64,000 bases of DNA from Prostheceraeus crozeri (Eukaryota > Platyhelminthes > Polycladida > Euryleptidae). Positions 1 to 13,500 of the stretch are shown one piece after another (position 1 is the stretch's first letter; each line of letters starts with the position of its first letter). Where the stretch lies: NCBI GenBank assembly GCA_907163375.1, contig CAJQUW010004615.1:124001-188000 (forward strand), given 5' to 3'. The translations under genes and the position numbers were made by a program. The notes beneath the pieces were generated by a model. The model worked only from the letters and a program-made list of their open reading frames with translations. It was not told where the DNA came from and ran no database searches.

Positions 1-2
1 CG

Positions 3-173
3 ATGCTCAATCCCATTGAGCAAATTTGGTCGAAATTGAAGTCACAGGTAAAGCGGAATATGTCGTTGCCCAATGTAAGTCGTGACAATCTTGTAGAACA
101 GCGACTGCAATATGTAGAAACTAGAATAGAAAACGCAATCCACAGCATAACTGGTCAGGACTGTGCCCGCTGA
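3..173 (+). CDS. C-terminal end of an IS630/Tc1-mariner-type DDE transposase (cut by window edge)
   Basis: The frame is open from the window edge and ends at TGA 171-173, giving 57 visible residues. It begins MLNPIEQIWSKLKSQVKRN, the family signature around the third catalytic acidic residue (the E of NPIE, followed by a tryptophan and a basic helix). The catalytic domain proper lies to the left of the window, so completeness cannot be judged. The 3' non-coding part after the stop has a diverged relative at 34400-34745, so this is a repeat family. The family assignment rests on this one motif and its position near the C-terminus; the exact clade is unknown. Confidence 0.6.
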   Translation: MLNPIEQIWSKLKSQVKRNMSLPNVSRDNLVEQRLQYVETRIENAIHSITGQDCAR

Positions 174-500
174 GGTCAACACAGTCATACTTTCTTTGCT
201 GCTGCGCAAGCCATGGAAGACATGGAAGTTGGGCATTAGTAAAATAACATGACTTTTTTATTGAAATGTGGGCGCTAACCAAAGCGGTTGAAGCGATCCC
301 ATGTGTTTAGTTACTGAGAATATAGTGTTCTTTGATAGTTTTTAAACGTTAAAAATTCTTCTGAAATAGATTTTAAATTTTCTAAATTTCATTTTAAATG
401 TTCTGAATATGACTTAAATATCTGAATTTCATTTTAATACTTCTGAAATTGATTTTAACATTTCTGAATTTCATTTTAAAACTTCTGAAATTGAGATTAA
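174..500 (+). repeat. AT-rich 3' region of the same transposon family
   Basis: After the transposase stop comes a stretch containing CAAGCCATGGAAGACATGGA (212-231), then imperfect repeats of TTCTGAAATT/TTTCATTTTAA, ending near GAGATTAAAAAG (491-502). The same order of landmarks occurs at 34400-34745, including the ATGGAAGACATGGAAG motif and the terminal GAGATTAAAAAG. I take this as the 3' part of one transposon family. No terminal inverted repeat could be proved. Confidence 0.5.
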
Positions 501-1149
501 AAAGGTGTAGACTGCCTCTGTGCCTTGGGTTGGGCAGGAATGACTTCGTTGTTGTGTCTATTCAGTTTAGTTTTTCCGTTTCGATCTCAGAACCATGAGA
601 TTTCCTGACAGCATTTTCATCCCTTGTACCATAAATTCATCTGCAATTTTCTCTCCAATGCGCCACTTTATTGTTTCATTTTCATCGATGAATTGTTGGT
701 TCTCCCATTTTCATGTTTCATGGCTAATTTCCTGACATTTAACATACAAAATGACTCCATCAGATGAGTAATTAATGACTGACATTGAAAACATCGTATG
801 TAGCAGCTTGCTAATCTCTGTCCTTCACTTTGGATTAATACCAGTTGCGAAACTTTCAATCTCTTCCTATTAGCTTTGCGAAACATGACAGACGGATTTG
901 TTATTGACCTTAAGATCTTGACTCGTGTCCATGTGTAATGACACTTGCGCTCAGCTTGTGAGTAGGATGGAATTAACATCAGCTGTTGCACATTGATCAT
1001 GTTTTCCGTTGATGATTGAGAAGGGGATTATCCAGGTCTGTTGAATCCATGACTCAAGGATTTTCACTAAAATTTTAGCTTACAAACCTTCATTCGATGT
1101 GAAGTCATTTGAGATTCTATTAATTATATGATAAACAGTCAAATGCGGA

Positions 1150-1350
1150 GTGGTCTCCATGGCACAGTAGCTAAGTGCTTGGACTAGTGATCTTTCGGAA
1201 CAATGGTCGAACCCCGATAGTGTCATAGGAAGTCGGCAGGAAAAGCATCTGGGCTAGGAATTCTCAACGAAGAGGTCCAGATAGAGGTCTATGTCAGCAC
1301 CGTCCAAGCTCCCCAGTATGAGGACTTGTGACGTTAAGCCATCGTCAACA
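1150..1350 (+). repeat. tRNA-derived SINE
   Basis: An A box-like TGGCACAGTAGC starts at 1160 and a B box-like GGTCGAACCCC at 1205. The 45-nt spacing is that of an RNA polymerase III internal promoter. The stretch does not fold into a full tRNA and continues into an unrelated body of about 140 bp, as tRNA-derived SINEs do. The boundaries are approximate. Confidence 0.5.
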
Positions 1351-1529
1351 TGTGGGGATGCTTTTAATTTGTTGCAAATTTTAAATAGAATTATTACATG
1401 ACACTTCGCCCATGCCCAGCCCCCACAATACGCACAAGTAGTTCAACTCATGAGAGTCGTAACATAGCAGAGTAAATATATTTGTCTCTAAATAAATATT
1501 CAGTTATTCTTCTAAAGCTCCTGATTTTT

Positions 1530-1700
1530 CTTGTGGCTAGTGTGCTGGTTTTCCCTGCAGACAGTCTTGGGTTCGATTCACTGTGCATAACCTGTGCAGT
1601 CTGTTTCGGGACGAATCAAAAAACACATTGGGTGGTGGAAGCCCCATCATCCCTGCATCATATCAAGTCATCCACCATCAGGATTCAGTGTATCATGAAA
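1530..1700 (+). repeat. Possible second tRNA-related SINE
   Basis: A degenerate A box (TGGCTAGTGTGCTGG from 1534) is followed by a B box-like GGTTCGATTCA at 1570. The spacing is shorter than in a true tRNA. The remainder has no recognised similarity. This is weaker than the SINE at 1150. Confidence 0.3.
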
Positions 1701-1705
1701 AGATA

Positions 1706-3852
1706 AATTTAAAGCTAAAATAGCGATTCCTATTCATTAAAAAATAGCAAACCATGTGTTACGTATTGCCACATATTTTGAATGTGATATTATTCTTCAT
1801 TCAGAACACTCAAGCAAGTTCGGTGTAATACGACCGAAAAAATTAATTCAAGCTTCTTTTTATATGATTAGTTCGTCAACTATGAATACATACATATTCT
1901 TGGGATTATATCAGTGACATATCCTGATAAAATAATTACATGTACATGTACAGTTCTCAAGAAATGACTGACGTTGGAAATATATGATAGACTCCATGTA
2001 TCTGACTCAACCGACATGAATATTATATAATAGTTCCGAAAGTTGATATGATTGAGTTTTCACCATCAAAAATCTTGTGAAATTCAAGCTATATTTGTTT
2101 GACCACCGGTTTGACCCCTGTGTCTTCAAGTTGCTCATTATTTGCATTAATGTGCACGTGTTCACCCTTCTTCTCACCTCATGCTGTGTTCCAATATTGA
2201 TATTCAATTTAACTTTGTCTCAACACCTTTGTGATCCGGTAAACAGCTGGATAATCGACATTTCATTCTGGGTTTAATGACGAACGCAGTTTTGTTTGGA
2301 CTGACTGTAGCGTGTGTCTCATATGTACATTTGCAGAAACATCTGCATGATGAGATAATACCACATTTTCTTTATCCAAATACAAGTCATTTGTGAATCC
2401 AGAGATCAGGTTTGGAAACATTTTTGAATTCCTGAACCACGAGAATTCTCTAGCTAATCGATTTCGGAATCTTAAATTATTTTTCATGACATTTACAATG
2501 AGCTTTTTGTTATTATCCAACAGAAAATTAAGATTATGAATAGAAATCAATACATTTCTGTCAATTTGTTGAGTTCTTCTGTAAATTCATGGATGTAATG
2601 CTACAAGTTAATCACACTCATGTAGTCAATAAAGCGTGATATGGTATTTCAGAAGAATATATCAACAAGAATAATTAAAAAAACTTCGTTCGGAGTATCC
2701 AGAAGTTGTAACACTTGTAGGAGTGACTTGTAGCAAGTGAGTGTTAATATTAATATATGCGAACATATTTGATTTCCTACCGGTATTGAATTAAAATCTC
2801 ATTTGTCGTCTTGATCTAAGTAACTAGCTCTCAAAGATCTAGGTTATTAATCGCATTCATGAATGAAATGCTTGGCTTTCGAACGACCATTTGCAACAAT
2901 TATTTTTGGAGCAGTGACTACCGCCCTTGGCACCCAATATTCTCATAGATATTCTACTTAAATCTCAGCAATACTCAATATGACTAAATCATATTCTAGA
3001 AACCTTCAACTTTTGGCTGATATCCGCCATCAGTCGCGATAAGACAATAAACAAGCATGACTGCAGCATGTTGGCCTGCATACACTCTTGACATAGAATT
3101 GGACAGGAACACATTTAAGGAGTGACCCAGACAGTTGGACGTTAAGAGCACAAATTAAACTCCGCAAGATTGTCAAGTGGCATAGAGATTGATTGAGCCA
3201 TGACTTTGATTAAAGCTGACAGAGAAAGGCTGCTGTACATAAAGATGATGTTTGATTAATCATAAAGTATTGGCGCGATTTTATGATGAGTGATTGTCTG
3301 CTGTCTTTGCGTGGTTGGTTTTTGTTAACATTCTGCATTTTTTGCGTTTTGTGGATGAATGCATTGAATGTGCTCACCATCGATTTTGCATCAAAAGTAT
3401 GTGTAACCCTGTTTGCCACTGTTGATGGACACAACGCTATTTGAAACCGGTATGGATATGTATCGTTCAATGCGACTAAAATCTGCTGAAACAGGATTTT
3501 GATGAAAAGTGACAACATCTTGATGATTGTGTAGATTTTGTTTGCTTTATCTAAACCATATTTGCCATCCGCTTTCCTGTTATCCCTTCTGTGTCCGACC
3601 GGATTACGCAAACCAACATCTCAAGTGGGCATGGGACTTGACAGCTCAAAGTGATTTACAATCAAATATTTCGACGTTTTTCACCATGTGATTTCATGTC
3701 GATAATTGAAGCTTATGTGATACTCCAAAATGAAGCAATGAATGCCTACTGTGTGTAATTTAGCTATGGTACAATGTGGAAAAAAAGAAGGCCACAATGT
3801 GTCCCGTAATGATGATTTCTGTATTTATCTGTATCTATTTTTAAGAGTTATA
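1706..3852. other. Non-coding stretch, nothing recognised
   Basis: AT-rich DNA with only short chance-level open frames on either strand. No family signature, splice-flanked frame or strong repeat was seen by reading. Confidence 0.5.
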
Positions 3853-4063
3853 AACGTCGCAAAATTCAAAAATGAATTAATTATTTAATCTTCATCGGTT
3901 TCAATTGGCAACAGGATGATAGAGATTGACCAATCTTCATCAGGAGAAATATAAAAAGAGGAATCAAGAAGATATATGAAGATTGGTCAATCTCTGTCAT
4001 CTTGTCGCGAATTGAAATCGGTGGAGATTAAATAATTAATTCATTTTTGATTTTTGCGACGTT
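3853..4063. repeat. Foldback element: 88-bp inverted repeat with a 35-bp loop
   Basis: The left arm (3853-3940) starts AACGTCGCAAAATTC and the right arm (3976-4063) is its reverse complement with about 90 percent identity by eye. A spacer of 35 bases separates them. No open frame is present. This fits a foldback or MITE-type element; flanking duplications are not clear. Confidence 0.75.
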
Positions 4064-4269
4064 TTCATCTTTTAAAAACTTGATAACGCATCGTTCATCC
4101 GATCTGTCGCATCTGGAGTCGCTTGTGAGAAAATTATTTTTTCATTTCACTAAACTTTATCTGTATCTATGCATGTGAAAGATGTTTTAGAAGTCTCAGC
4201 TAACTCATATCTCCTGTCCATTCATAGCATTGCTGTCCGCTTTTTACATACATCGCTGCCCACTCCATT

Positions 4270-4400
4270 TCAATTATGCACAATAGTATTGACATAGTTT
4301 TTCGGGCAAAAATGTAGGACATTTTCAGGCGCTTGCGCGCCCTCGCGTGTCCTACATTATTGAACTCAAAAATCTATGTTAATGTTGTATTGTCTACAAT
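4270..4400. repeat. Dispersed hairpin repeat, copy A
   Basis: The segment carries GTAGGACA and TGTCCTAC flanking an inner palindrome GGCGCTTGCGCGCC (centre about 4335). A diverged second copy lies at 35588-35715 with the same outer and inner arrangement and similar flanks. It has no coding capacity. Confidence 0.55.
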
Positions 4401-7346
4401 ACAAGTGTAAAAAACAGCCGTGTTTCTATGTTGCTGATGATATGAAAATTCCTAGCTATTTCTCACTTATTTTTGACCATCGACTCAACCAACTCTGGCA
4501 AGATGTGTCCTATGGAGGTCCTATCCATGAACCTAGAAAGGCAAGAAAATGTGGAAATCCGTGGCATTGAACGCCCTCGAACTTATATGTTCTTGCTTTT
4601 TCTCGGTTTATATAGAAGCTTATCTTCTCTAATGCTATTTTAACATATATATGAAATTTATCCTGCTCTCCAAGAAGGGCTTCACATATTTAGGAGACAA
4701 CAATTCAAGAATTCGGACCATTATTTTAGGAAAAGTGAGGGAGAGAGGAGAAACTCTGAGTAGCTGAGGCTTGCATTCATCTGATAGTTCATCCTCCCTC
4801 ACGGCGGTGCTTCGCGGCGCGCGTAACACAGTGTGGTCAGATGGCCCCACGGTTTTGGGCGCTTTATGTCTCATGAAGGCATTTTGGATCATGAAGGCTT
4901 ACGGATTAGAAACAAAATTCCACTATTGCCATAATATGTGTTTGACGCTGTTACCCTTGACAGAGCCTAATGATGTATTCAAAAATTCGTTGTCGGCTGT
5001 GTTAACAGCCATCACTTTTTGCAAGGGTTTGTGAAGACAGAAGCATCTACCGACCCTTTTTCTTTGCAAGGTGGTTTAGTTATGTCAAGAAATAGAAATG
5101 TCTGGCCACCTTGGTGTAACATGAATTCCTGTCGGCAAAATCGACACTGTAATTGAACTATTTCATCGTCGAGTTCGATTTGGTTAATCTTTCATGAAAT
5201 CTTGTATTTAATTAGCTGTAAGATAAACCTTAATAGTTAATACATTTCATACACACACTATACTGATAACTGAACTCAAAATCCTTTAAGCAAACACTGA
5301 GATTGAGTTTGTACTTGCTGTTGATTTAAATTGTAAGCGATGTATACGGAAATATGTGATCCGTAAATGCAAATATTTCAGAAAGGACTTTACACAGGTA
5401 TCGCGTATCCTACCAGATTTCATCTACAAACATTGATAGCATGGTAGAGAGTGAGATTGACTACTGTTAGCAATCGAGATAACGAATTGTTTCTCTATTG
5501 ACTCAAAGAAGAAGAGTGTATTGATTGAAACCTTAAATGCCTTCATTTTAGGTGACATTCATTCCTAGAGCAAACAACAAGCTTCTGTTTGTTAACTGCG
5601 TATCATAATTTCAGAGCAAATAATGAGTACAAGAGAATTCCTGCAAATCCGTGTTTATTTGTCTACCGTCTGCTCTGCCTCTATCGAGATCCACGCCATG
5701 TTGAGAGACTTAATCACAAAATACTAATTCTTGTTCAAATAGGAAGGTTGTTAATGATTTAAATATCAATGAAATCCTCATTAATTATTTAACTATCGCA
5801 TTGTAAAGAATAGAAATAAAACAAATAAATCAAAATGAAATGACATATGATGTTCTACGCTAGGATATCTATGGTAGTTTATTACCCGTTGGCATTAAAT
5901 GATCAACTGTGATGGGGCCCTCTACGTACAATATATTTTTGACGGTCACAGACGTTAGTGCTTAATCTATTTTACACTAACGGCACCTATTTCAAGCGTT
6001 ATAGAATTTTTAGATAGGCCTGTGTGTGTGTAAACCAATATAGTTTTGTTGTATACTAAGTTGCCGTTTTATTAGACGTCTTTTCGACTTAGTCATGGTT
6101 TGTTTATTTCAGCAGGCGTTGAGATAATAGGTCTTTTCTTATTTCGATTGCTATGTTCATATTAATTTCTATTATTTTATGGGGCAGATGAGGTAGGCCA
6201 ATACTTGTCATCGTTGTAAGTTAAGAATGAGGATCACTTTAAAGTTATTGTGGTTCCAAAATCTTATATAACTTGTAGATATATTTCTTATGAATCCTGA
6301 ATCTTACAAGTGCCGGGTAGTTCGGGATGCAGTTTTGGAGTAGGATTTGTTTTGATGACATTACTACTGAATTCATTGACAGTAACTGATCTGTGAGCAT
6401 TGTGGACAGCTATACGGGCACTGTCAGGAGCCCTACTGAGAATTCTGACTTTTCAGAAATACCCGGTACTCTGGATTTTTTAAAGAAATATTCTAATGCA
6501 TGTATTTCAAATTTAAGCATTCAAACTTTTCACGATTTCCCGGGTTTCTTGAGATTCAATTGGATATCCAAGTGAAAATTGAATTGTGTATTGAAAATAA
6601 GAATCAAAAATGTGTTGAATGGAGGTGTATCATTCTCACATTAATGGAGAAATCCATGCATGTTTTGTGCTTGCTTGAACACTAGCATGTTGATAAATGC
6701 AAGAACGAATAAAAACTACAGGTAATTCAAGAAAACTCGAATTTCTTAATCACAGGAAATAGCAGTGTGAACCTCTTAGCGTGTGTTACCTTGCTGTCGG
6801 AGGTCGCTATGAGAAGGAGCCCTAAAACTTAAGAGGCGTTGTTAGAATTAGTTGTGATGTTAATTATGTTTCATTGAATGTAATATTGACTTTCAATTAT
6901 ATTTCCTACGAAGTTGATTTTGGAATAGCAATCAATCACACCCAGTGCATATTTTTATAGTGATATTATAGTGATAAATTTCATTTGATATTCAAGGTCT
7001 GTACGGCAACGTCATCATCTTCAAAGTTATAGGTCAAGAGGAGACATTTAAACAGGAAGAACTTCATAAAATGCAGCAACTTTGTCAATGAACAACTGTT
7101 TAATAGCAAACACAAGCAAGAGAAGATTTTACCAAAACACATCGACTTCTTTTAAGATATGTAAATATTTTCATATCAATGATGAAATTTGAATTTACAG
7201 ATATCTATTTACTTTTCATGTGATCTGTCACAGATTTCCATGGAAATGTGTTTCGTAGTTTTGTGCCCTTTCTACGCATTGCAATGTAAAATTGGTTCTT
7301 AAAATGTTTCACAAATGCTATCCGCTTGTTCTCTACAAGTTTCCGT
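4401..7346. other. Upstream flank of the Frizzled gene
   Basis: No coding region, transposon signature or long repeat was recognised. The Frizzled promoter and 5' UTR should lie in or near the right part of this stretch, but no TATA box or initiator could be assigned with confidence. Confidence 0.4.
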
Positions 7347-7370
7347 ATGTCTCTCTTCAGCAGAAGGAGC

Positions 7371-7565
7371 ATGGCGACACCTCGTTGTGGCGCAGTTCTG
7401 CTCCTCGTCTTCGTCCTCATCCCTGGCCTTCTGTCCAGAGCCTCTGAGACCAAGAATCGAAAATGTCAAGAAATCACCATTCCTCTGTGCAAAGGGATCG
7501 GCTACAACATGACTTACATGCCAAATGAGTTCAACCACGAGTCACAAGAAGAGGCTGGATTAGAG
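7371..7565 (+). CDS. Fz5/8: Frizzled 5/8 exon 1 (signal peptide and start of cysteine-rich domain)
   Basis: Encodes residues 1-65, ending ...EEAGLE, followed directly by the donor GTGAGT at 7566. The hydrophobic run [14 protein letters not shown] is the signal-peptide core. N46 in NMT is a glycosylation sequon within the cysteine-rich domain. The next intron is in phase 0. Confidence 0.92.
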
Positions 7566-10500
7566 GTGAGTTCTTGAAGTCAACCTCTTTGGCCAACACG
7601 GGCTCAAGCCATAACTGAAGCTACCCGCTTGCTACGTGCAAGTTTACCACATCCATTGCAAAGCAATAAGCGGAGGAATAATGTTAGGGGATGGATTGAG
7701 AAATTGGCTCGAAATTTAGGTCTTCTCATTCAATATCTTCACTCTTACTAATCGATCCGCGGTACTGACATTAATATTGGCAGTCACAATTGTGACGAAA
7801 TATGTATTCATTGATAATAAATGCTTAGTTGAGGATGAGGGTTTGATCCTGCCAATTGACACATCGCATCTAAGCGGCTTGTGGCTCAGTTGGCAGCGCA
7901 CAGGTCTAATGAAACTGGGGTCGCAGGTTCGAATCCTACTATTTGATCTGTAAGTAGTAGGATTGGAATATCTCAATATTGAATTTTCTAGATGCTATGC
8001 AAATCCAGGATTGGCGATCATATACGTATAGGTGCTCCAATTATAGTACTATGTGAAGGATTCAAGAGCCATTAAGATTGCCACAGACGCCCGAATTCAC
8101 CAATGATTTCCTGTAGCCTTAAGATGTAAAGAGCACTTTGAGTGTCAAGTAGGTCAATAAGATCATCAAATGATTTGATAGACAATAATTTACGATGGCA
8201 TACGAATGCAATACACAGCATCGTTAGTTCCGCACATAGTGATTCATCAAATCCATATACTGCATGTTTGTAGTCTCCTTCGTGAAAAAGTTCGCGGCTA
8301 AAAGATTTTAATAACCGCCCGACGCGTTTCGAGCATTCGCGCATCAATTGGGACAATCACGGTTAAACAGACAGAAAACCAACATACCCTTCTGCGCCAA
8401 CATACCACATTTTTAATTAAAATTTATCAGCCGTTGGCAACACGCATCAATGCACTTCTACATAAGCAAATAGAAGCACTCTGAGTAGCCGAAGACGTTT
8501 TGGATTTGGCGAGTAGAGTCAGTGCATATCAGTAATTGCTTCTAAATTTGTCCTTCAAACGAACAGCAACACAAATGAGGTCAGTTAGTGACATGAAATT
8601 TTGGCAGATGAGCATGTGTTTCGGTATCACTCTACGTCGATCAAATTGTATTCAATGCCCGCATGGCAATGATTGACATCTTTATTAACATTTAGTAGTT
8701 ATTTTGTATTTAAGTAAATGGTTAACAAACAATGGTATTAAAAGCTATCGAATGGAAAGTTGTTCATTGGCAATCATTTGAACTTTGACGACCTATACAG
8801 GCGCAATGAGGATTAGTGCAATTATGTCTGCGTGGTGAAGTCTTAAGTCCTCCTTCCTGATACTCATCCCATTCATGGTTCGATTTGAACCCTTTACTAC
8901 TCGATCTTGAATTCATGTCACTAGCCACCGGACCAGTGATTCTGAACACAAATGTCATCGAATCGATGGTCATCTCCAACTGCACACTTGTTGGCAGCCT
9001 TTCTAGTTTCCACGTCACGAATTCAAGCCACCCATACAAGAAACTAAGAAGCACTTTCACCAACCACCCACCGTCACTGCTCCTGAACGCACTATTCGTA
9101 CTCTCACTCAAATTAGTCGGCTCACAACCGTAAGACAAACGTCAACAATCCACCGCTCCGTGTATCTGTTGACGAATGGTTCGAGTTCTGAGATTCAGCA
9201 CAGAGGAAGGAAGTTTGAGTCTGCAATGAGTCAACACTCGTTGTGTGTCCTTCTCAGGCCGCATCATTGCAAATACCATGAGCAAATAGTCGATCGGAAG
9301 AGTGTTGGTCTCGTGGGAAAGCGTGTTGGTGGTGGGTGGTGCTTCCTTACCTGCTTTCCATCTTCATTAGATAGCTCCTCGTGGGAAGGGCCGTCGTGCA
9401 GTCTTGTCATTTCACGGTCCATCGCCTGAAGCTTTGCTGCGCTACCAATTGGCACAGTATTGACGAGAGGACAATGGACGGTATGGCGTTGAAGTGTGAT
9501 GGGCAGCTGTCACCATACTCCGATATCTGTGTCGCCGCGACGACTAATGGGGAGAATCTTCCTGCTGCCGCAGCGAGGTTGAAGGAGGTGATGTCGCGGA
9601 GCTGGGAAAGGTCGAGATGGAGTCCTGGGTCGTGACTGGCAGGAAGAGTGTGTGGGGAGCGGCTTGGCGCCGCCTTCTCTACCCTTCTTTTATTATCTCA
9701 TCCGCCTTCACTTGTCACTTCTTTTGTCTCACTTCCTGTTTTCTTCTCATGTGCGTTTCTTGGCAGGAGACGTGCTCCATTTCCCTTACAATCAACGTGC
9801 AAAAGAGCATCACAAAGTATGATACTACTCTTTAGTTCTCTGTACTCACAGCTAGCAGATGATCGCCAACAACGGTCATGATGACAGCTTAAATGACAGT
9901 AGGACCGATTTTGATGGTAATTCGATCGATGCGATGATGATGCGTTGTTAAACCAGCTTGCATGATGAGCATTCCAGTAGGTACCAGCCGAAGTAACTGT
10001 CCTATCATCTTCTGTAGGAGGATCGAGTTCTTATAGGACTCACCCGATTGTCTTTATCTGTGCCTGCCGTGACTAGAAACATTTTTTTATGATTCTGGAA
10101 ATCTACTATTTAACCATATAATTTTAACCGTATAGGTTTGGTGCGAGATACCTCCAGAAATATAAGGCACGAAAGATACGAATAATATACTTTATTCAGT
10201 GCCAATTGATAATGCACATCGGTGATAAAAGTGAATAAAGTGATAATGAATTATATTACTCGTCACTTTCGTGCCTTACACATTTTTCCTTTTCAAATGT
10301 TTATATGATTGGTGTTTCTCCAGCGAGTTCAAATAATGCTTTTAGCATTTCTCGCCAACAAATTTTACTTCAATACAAGATGATTAGAGAAAAATGCGCT
10401 GTTGTTTATTCTTCAATTTGTTGTCATCCGTGATCTTTTAGCATCTAGCTTTTCTCAATTTTTATCGAGGGTTAAACATCGATAAAATCTTTCTTAATAT

Positions 10501-13500
10501 CCACTTTGTCATAAAACCGGTTTGATGTTAAACTCATTTTCCGTGACGTGCAAATACACGTATTTTGACTTTAGATTTTCCCCTTAGGATGATTGTATGA
10601 TTCTCCAAGCCACTCTCTGCCCGACTTGATGAATTTTCTCTTCTTCCAGGTGCATCAATTTTGGCCTCTTGTGTACATAGACTGCTCACCAGATCTCAGA
10701 TTTTTCCTTTGCTCCTTGTACACTCCGATTTGCATGAACAACTATCCTAAGCACTTACCAGTGTGCCGAGAAGTCTGTGAACGTGCCGAGCGTGGTTGCG
10801 CTCCACTGATGCGCAAGTTCGGCTTCAAGTGGCCCGACCGATTGGCTTGCAGCAAGTTGCCTCGCTTTGGGGAGAAATTATGCATGTCGGACCACAATCA
10901 GACACGGAAACGAACAACAGCCAGGCCGGATGGTGGTCATAACAATATTAATGGTAGAGATATGAAAGGTGTTCGTCTGGACCAGCGGGGTCTTTCTACT
11001 CCACATCCAGGATGCAATTGTCGATGCAGTAAGTGTCACAGCTATTATAGATGCAAAGACTTTCGCGAGTATGCGAGTCCTTTAAAAATTTAATTTTGGT
11101 CCCTTAAAATAATAATTCATTTTGAATTTTAATGATAGATAGGTCTACTTGTAGGTCCTGATCATTTATCGATGAGCCATAATTCTTCAATAAGGTTTAA
11201 TTTCAATTAAAGTTGGAGTATTTCTTACATATGATGACAAATGGTGTTTGTATAATTATGCAGCATCAAGTAAACAAAAGATATGTAACTAGCATCTCTA
11301 TCCATAATCTTTAATTATGTTATGCTATTGCGAGAGAAAACACACAATGCCAATCAATATGCGAAACCTGCGAGAATTTGACAAGTGGCAAATACAAGTT
11401 TTGACCATCATTTTGCGGAAATATATTGTCATGAAATTTGACCACATGTAAATTTTTCTTCATGTCTCTTCAATTATTATGTACCACGCTAACTTTGATA
11501 GAAAGCAAAGATGAATTCAGAACTTCTTTGATGTGATTTCAAATGCTACAATAACAGTATACTTTTGTTGCAATATAGATGCTATTTCTAGAGCATGCGT
11601 GATTTCAACGGCATTATCTAATGAACTAAAACAGTCCTACATGTTCTTCATTACGTTTGTGATTAGAAGTGGAAATCTGACATACTGTCTATATTTTTGC
11701 TTCAATAGTTTGTTGAATCTATTAATTTTGTCTGTACCTTCAATAAGACATTTCCAGTGTTAGTGCAATCCTTGAAATGTTTTGTTGAATGCATCAGATT
11801 TTTGAATTATAATCATGTTTGCATGTTTGCATAAGGTTGTTTCATAAGAATGCTCCTACAGTAGATAAGTAAAGAATTAAGAATAATATGTATAAATGTG
11901 CTTCCCGTCAAATAGAAGGTTGGTAATACGACTCTGATCTTAACAGATAACGAAAATCACCAAACATGGAAATCAGGAAAAAAAATAGAAAATAGGTATT
12001 CTATGAAGCCATCAGGATAAGGAAATGTTAAAATCTGAGGCCATGAAGCGGACGAGGATTTGTGCGATTTTCTTGCTCGCCTTGATTCATAGTATAACTT
12101 ATTTTCTAAATCTACGGCAACTGCCCAATAACCAATGTGATTATACGAATATTTCTATGGAAATTTATCTTGCCCTACCAGAGGCCCTGCGACATTTTTC
12201 TACACTTCTCTACGGTCTCGGATTTCTACATTTTCTTGCCCTTCTGACTTCATAGAATACATATTTTCCTATTTTTTTGAAGATTTTACATCTTTTCCCT
12301 TTCTGAGCATCGTGGGCAATTCCAAACCTTCGTTTTACACCATGGCAGGTTAACAAGTGCTCTCATTTTGACCCTGTATTGCTAAGACAGATGGTCATAT
12401 AAACTAACTCAGCATGCAATGCCATGATAAGTCACTGCTTAATCTCATCGAGACTGTGATTCAGAAGATAGACATGCCTGATCTTATTTAGATATCTTTT
12501 AATTTCCACATGTAAAGTAGATTGTCTAGGAGATGTCAAAATCACTTCAAAATATCTCCGGTGGGAGGAAAATGAAATTTTCTCTCACGACAGAAGTGAT
12601 AAAATGTTTTCCTCCTGTAATTCCAAATGACAGAGACGTTTTTCATCCCCGGACAAAATGAAAATTATTTTTATCCTTCATGCGCACATAATCCGGACTT
12701 GACCGAAAATGCACAGCTGATATTGTCTAAGCTTGATCATATTCACTCAGTTACACGGAACTTCATATGACGTCGTTACTCCAAAAGAATGCAAAGCGCT
12801 TGTTTACGTAGACTTTATCAATAAATGCACAAGTGCGAAACTGAAAATTTTAATGACAATGATCTTAGTGAAAGATTGCTTATTTCATTTGGTCACTCCT
12901 TATCTTTTTCGCTCTGCATATTTTTGGTTCAAGTAATATTAGAACATGAATGAAAAATGAGTCGCTGTACTCCGGCTGTCATAGTTTCGTGTGTGGTTAG
13001 ATCGCCTATCAGGTCTGATTATTTATTTGTGTTTCCGGAAAATTATTGAACTGAATTTCGTACATTTCTTGAGTGATCGCCGCTCATATTTTATTATGTG
13101 GATAACAAACAAGAGAACCTTCCACTGAATTTAAGGATTTGGAAATCAGCAGTTCATTCGGTTGAACGAACGTTTTTCAAATGGGGCGATGAGCAAAGTC
13201 ACACCCTCCAATATCAAGCGATAAATAGAGCCGCTCCCCTTAAAGATTAAGTGACCAACAAACCCGCTCCCCTTAAAGACTAAGTGACCAACAAAGCCGA
13301 TCCCCTTAAAGATTAAGTGACCGACAAAGCCGTTCCCCTTGAGGTTAAGTGACCAACAAAGCCGCTCCCTTAAAGATTAAGTGACCAACAAAATCGCTAC
13401 TCTCCCCTTGAGGTTAAGTGACCAACAAAGCCGTTCACCTTAAAGACTAAGTGACCAACAAAGCCGCTCCACTTAAAGATTAAGTGACCAACAAAGCCGC

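Larger units (their letters stand above)
7566..10649 (+). other. Frizzled intron 1
   Basis: A GT-AG intron of 3084 bp ending in TTCTTCCAG. It contains a tRNA-related SINE at about 7875-7945, a 94-codon minus-strand frame at 8072-8356, a G+C-rich block at about 9360-9695, and an inverted repeat at 10163-10278. The rest is AT-rich and unassigned. Confidence 0.85.

Noticed and set aside
7882-7936. tRNA gene
   Set aside because: A and B boxes are present, but no acceptor stem forms and a related copy exists elsewhere; called a SINE head.
12540-12620. GGAGGAAAA/TTTTCCTCC inverted repeat
   Set aside because: Short arms and a long spacer; too weak against the AT-rich background.
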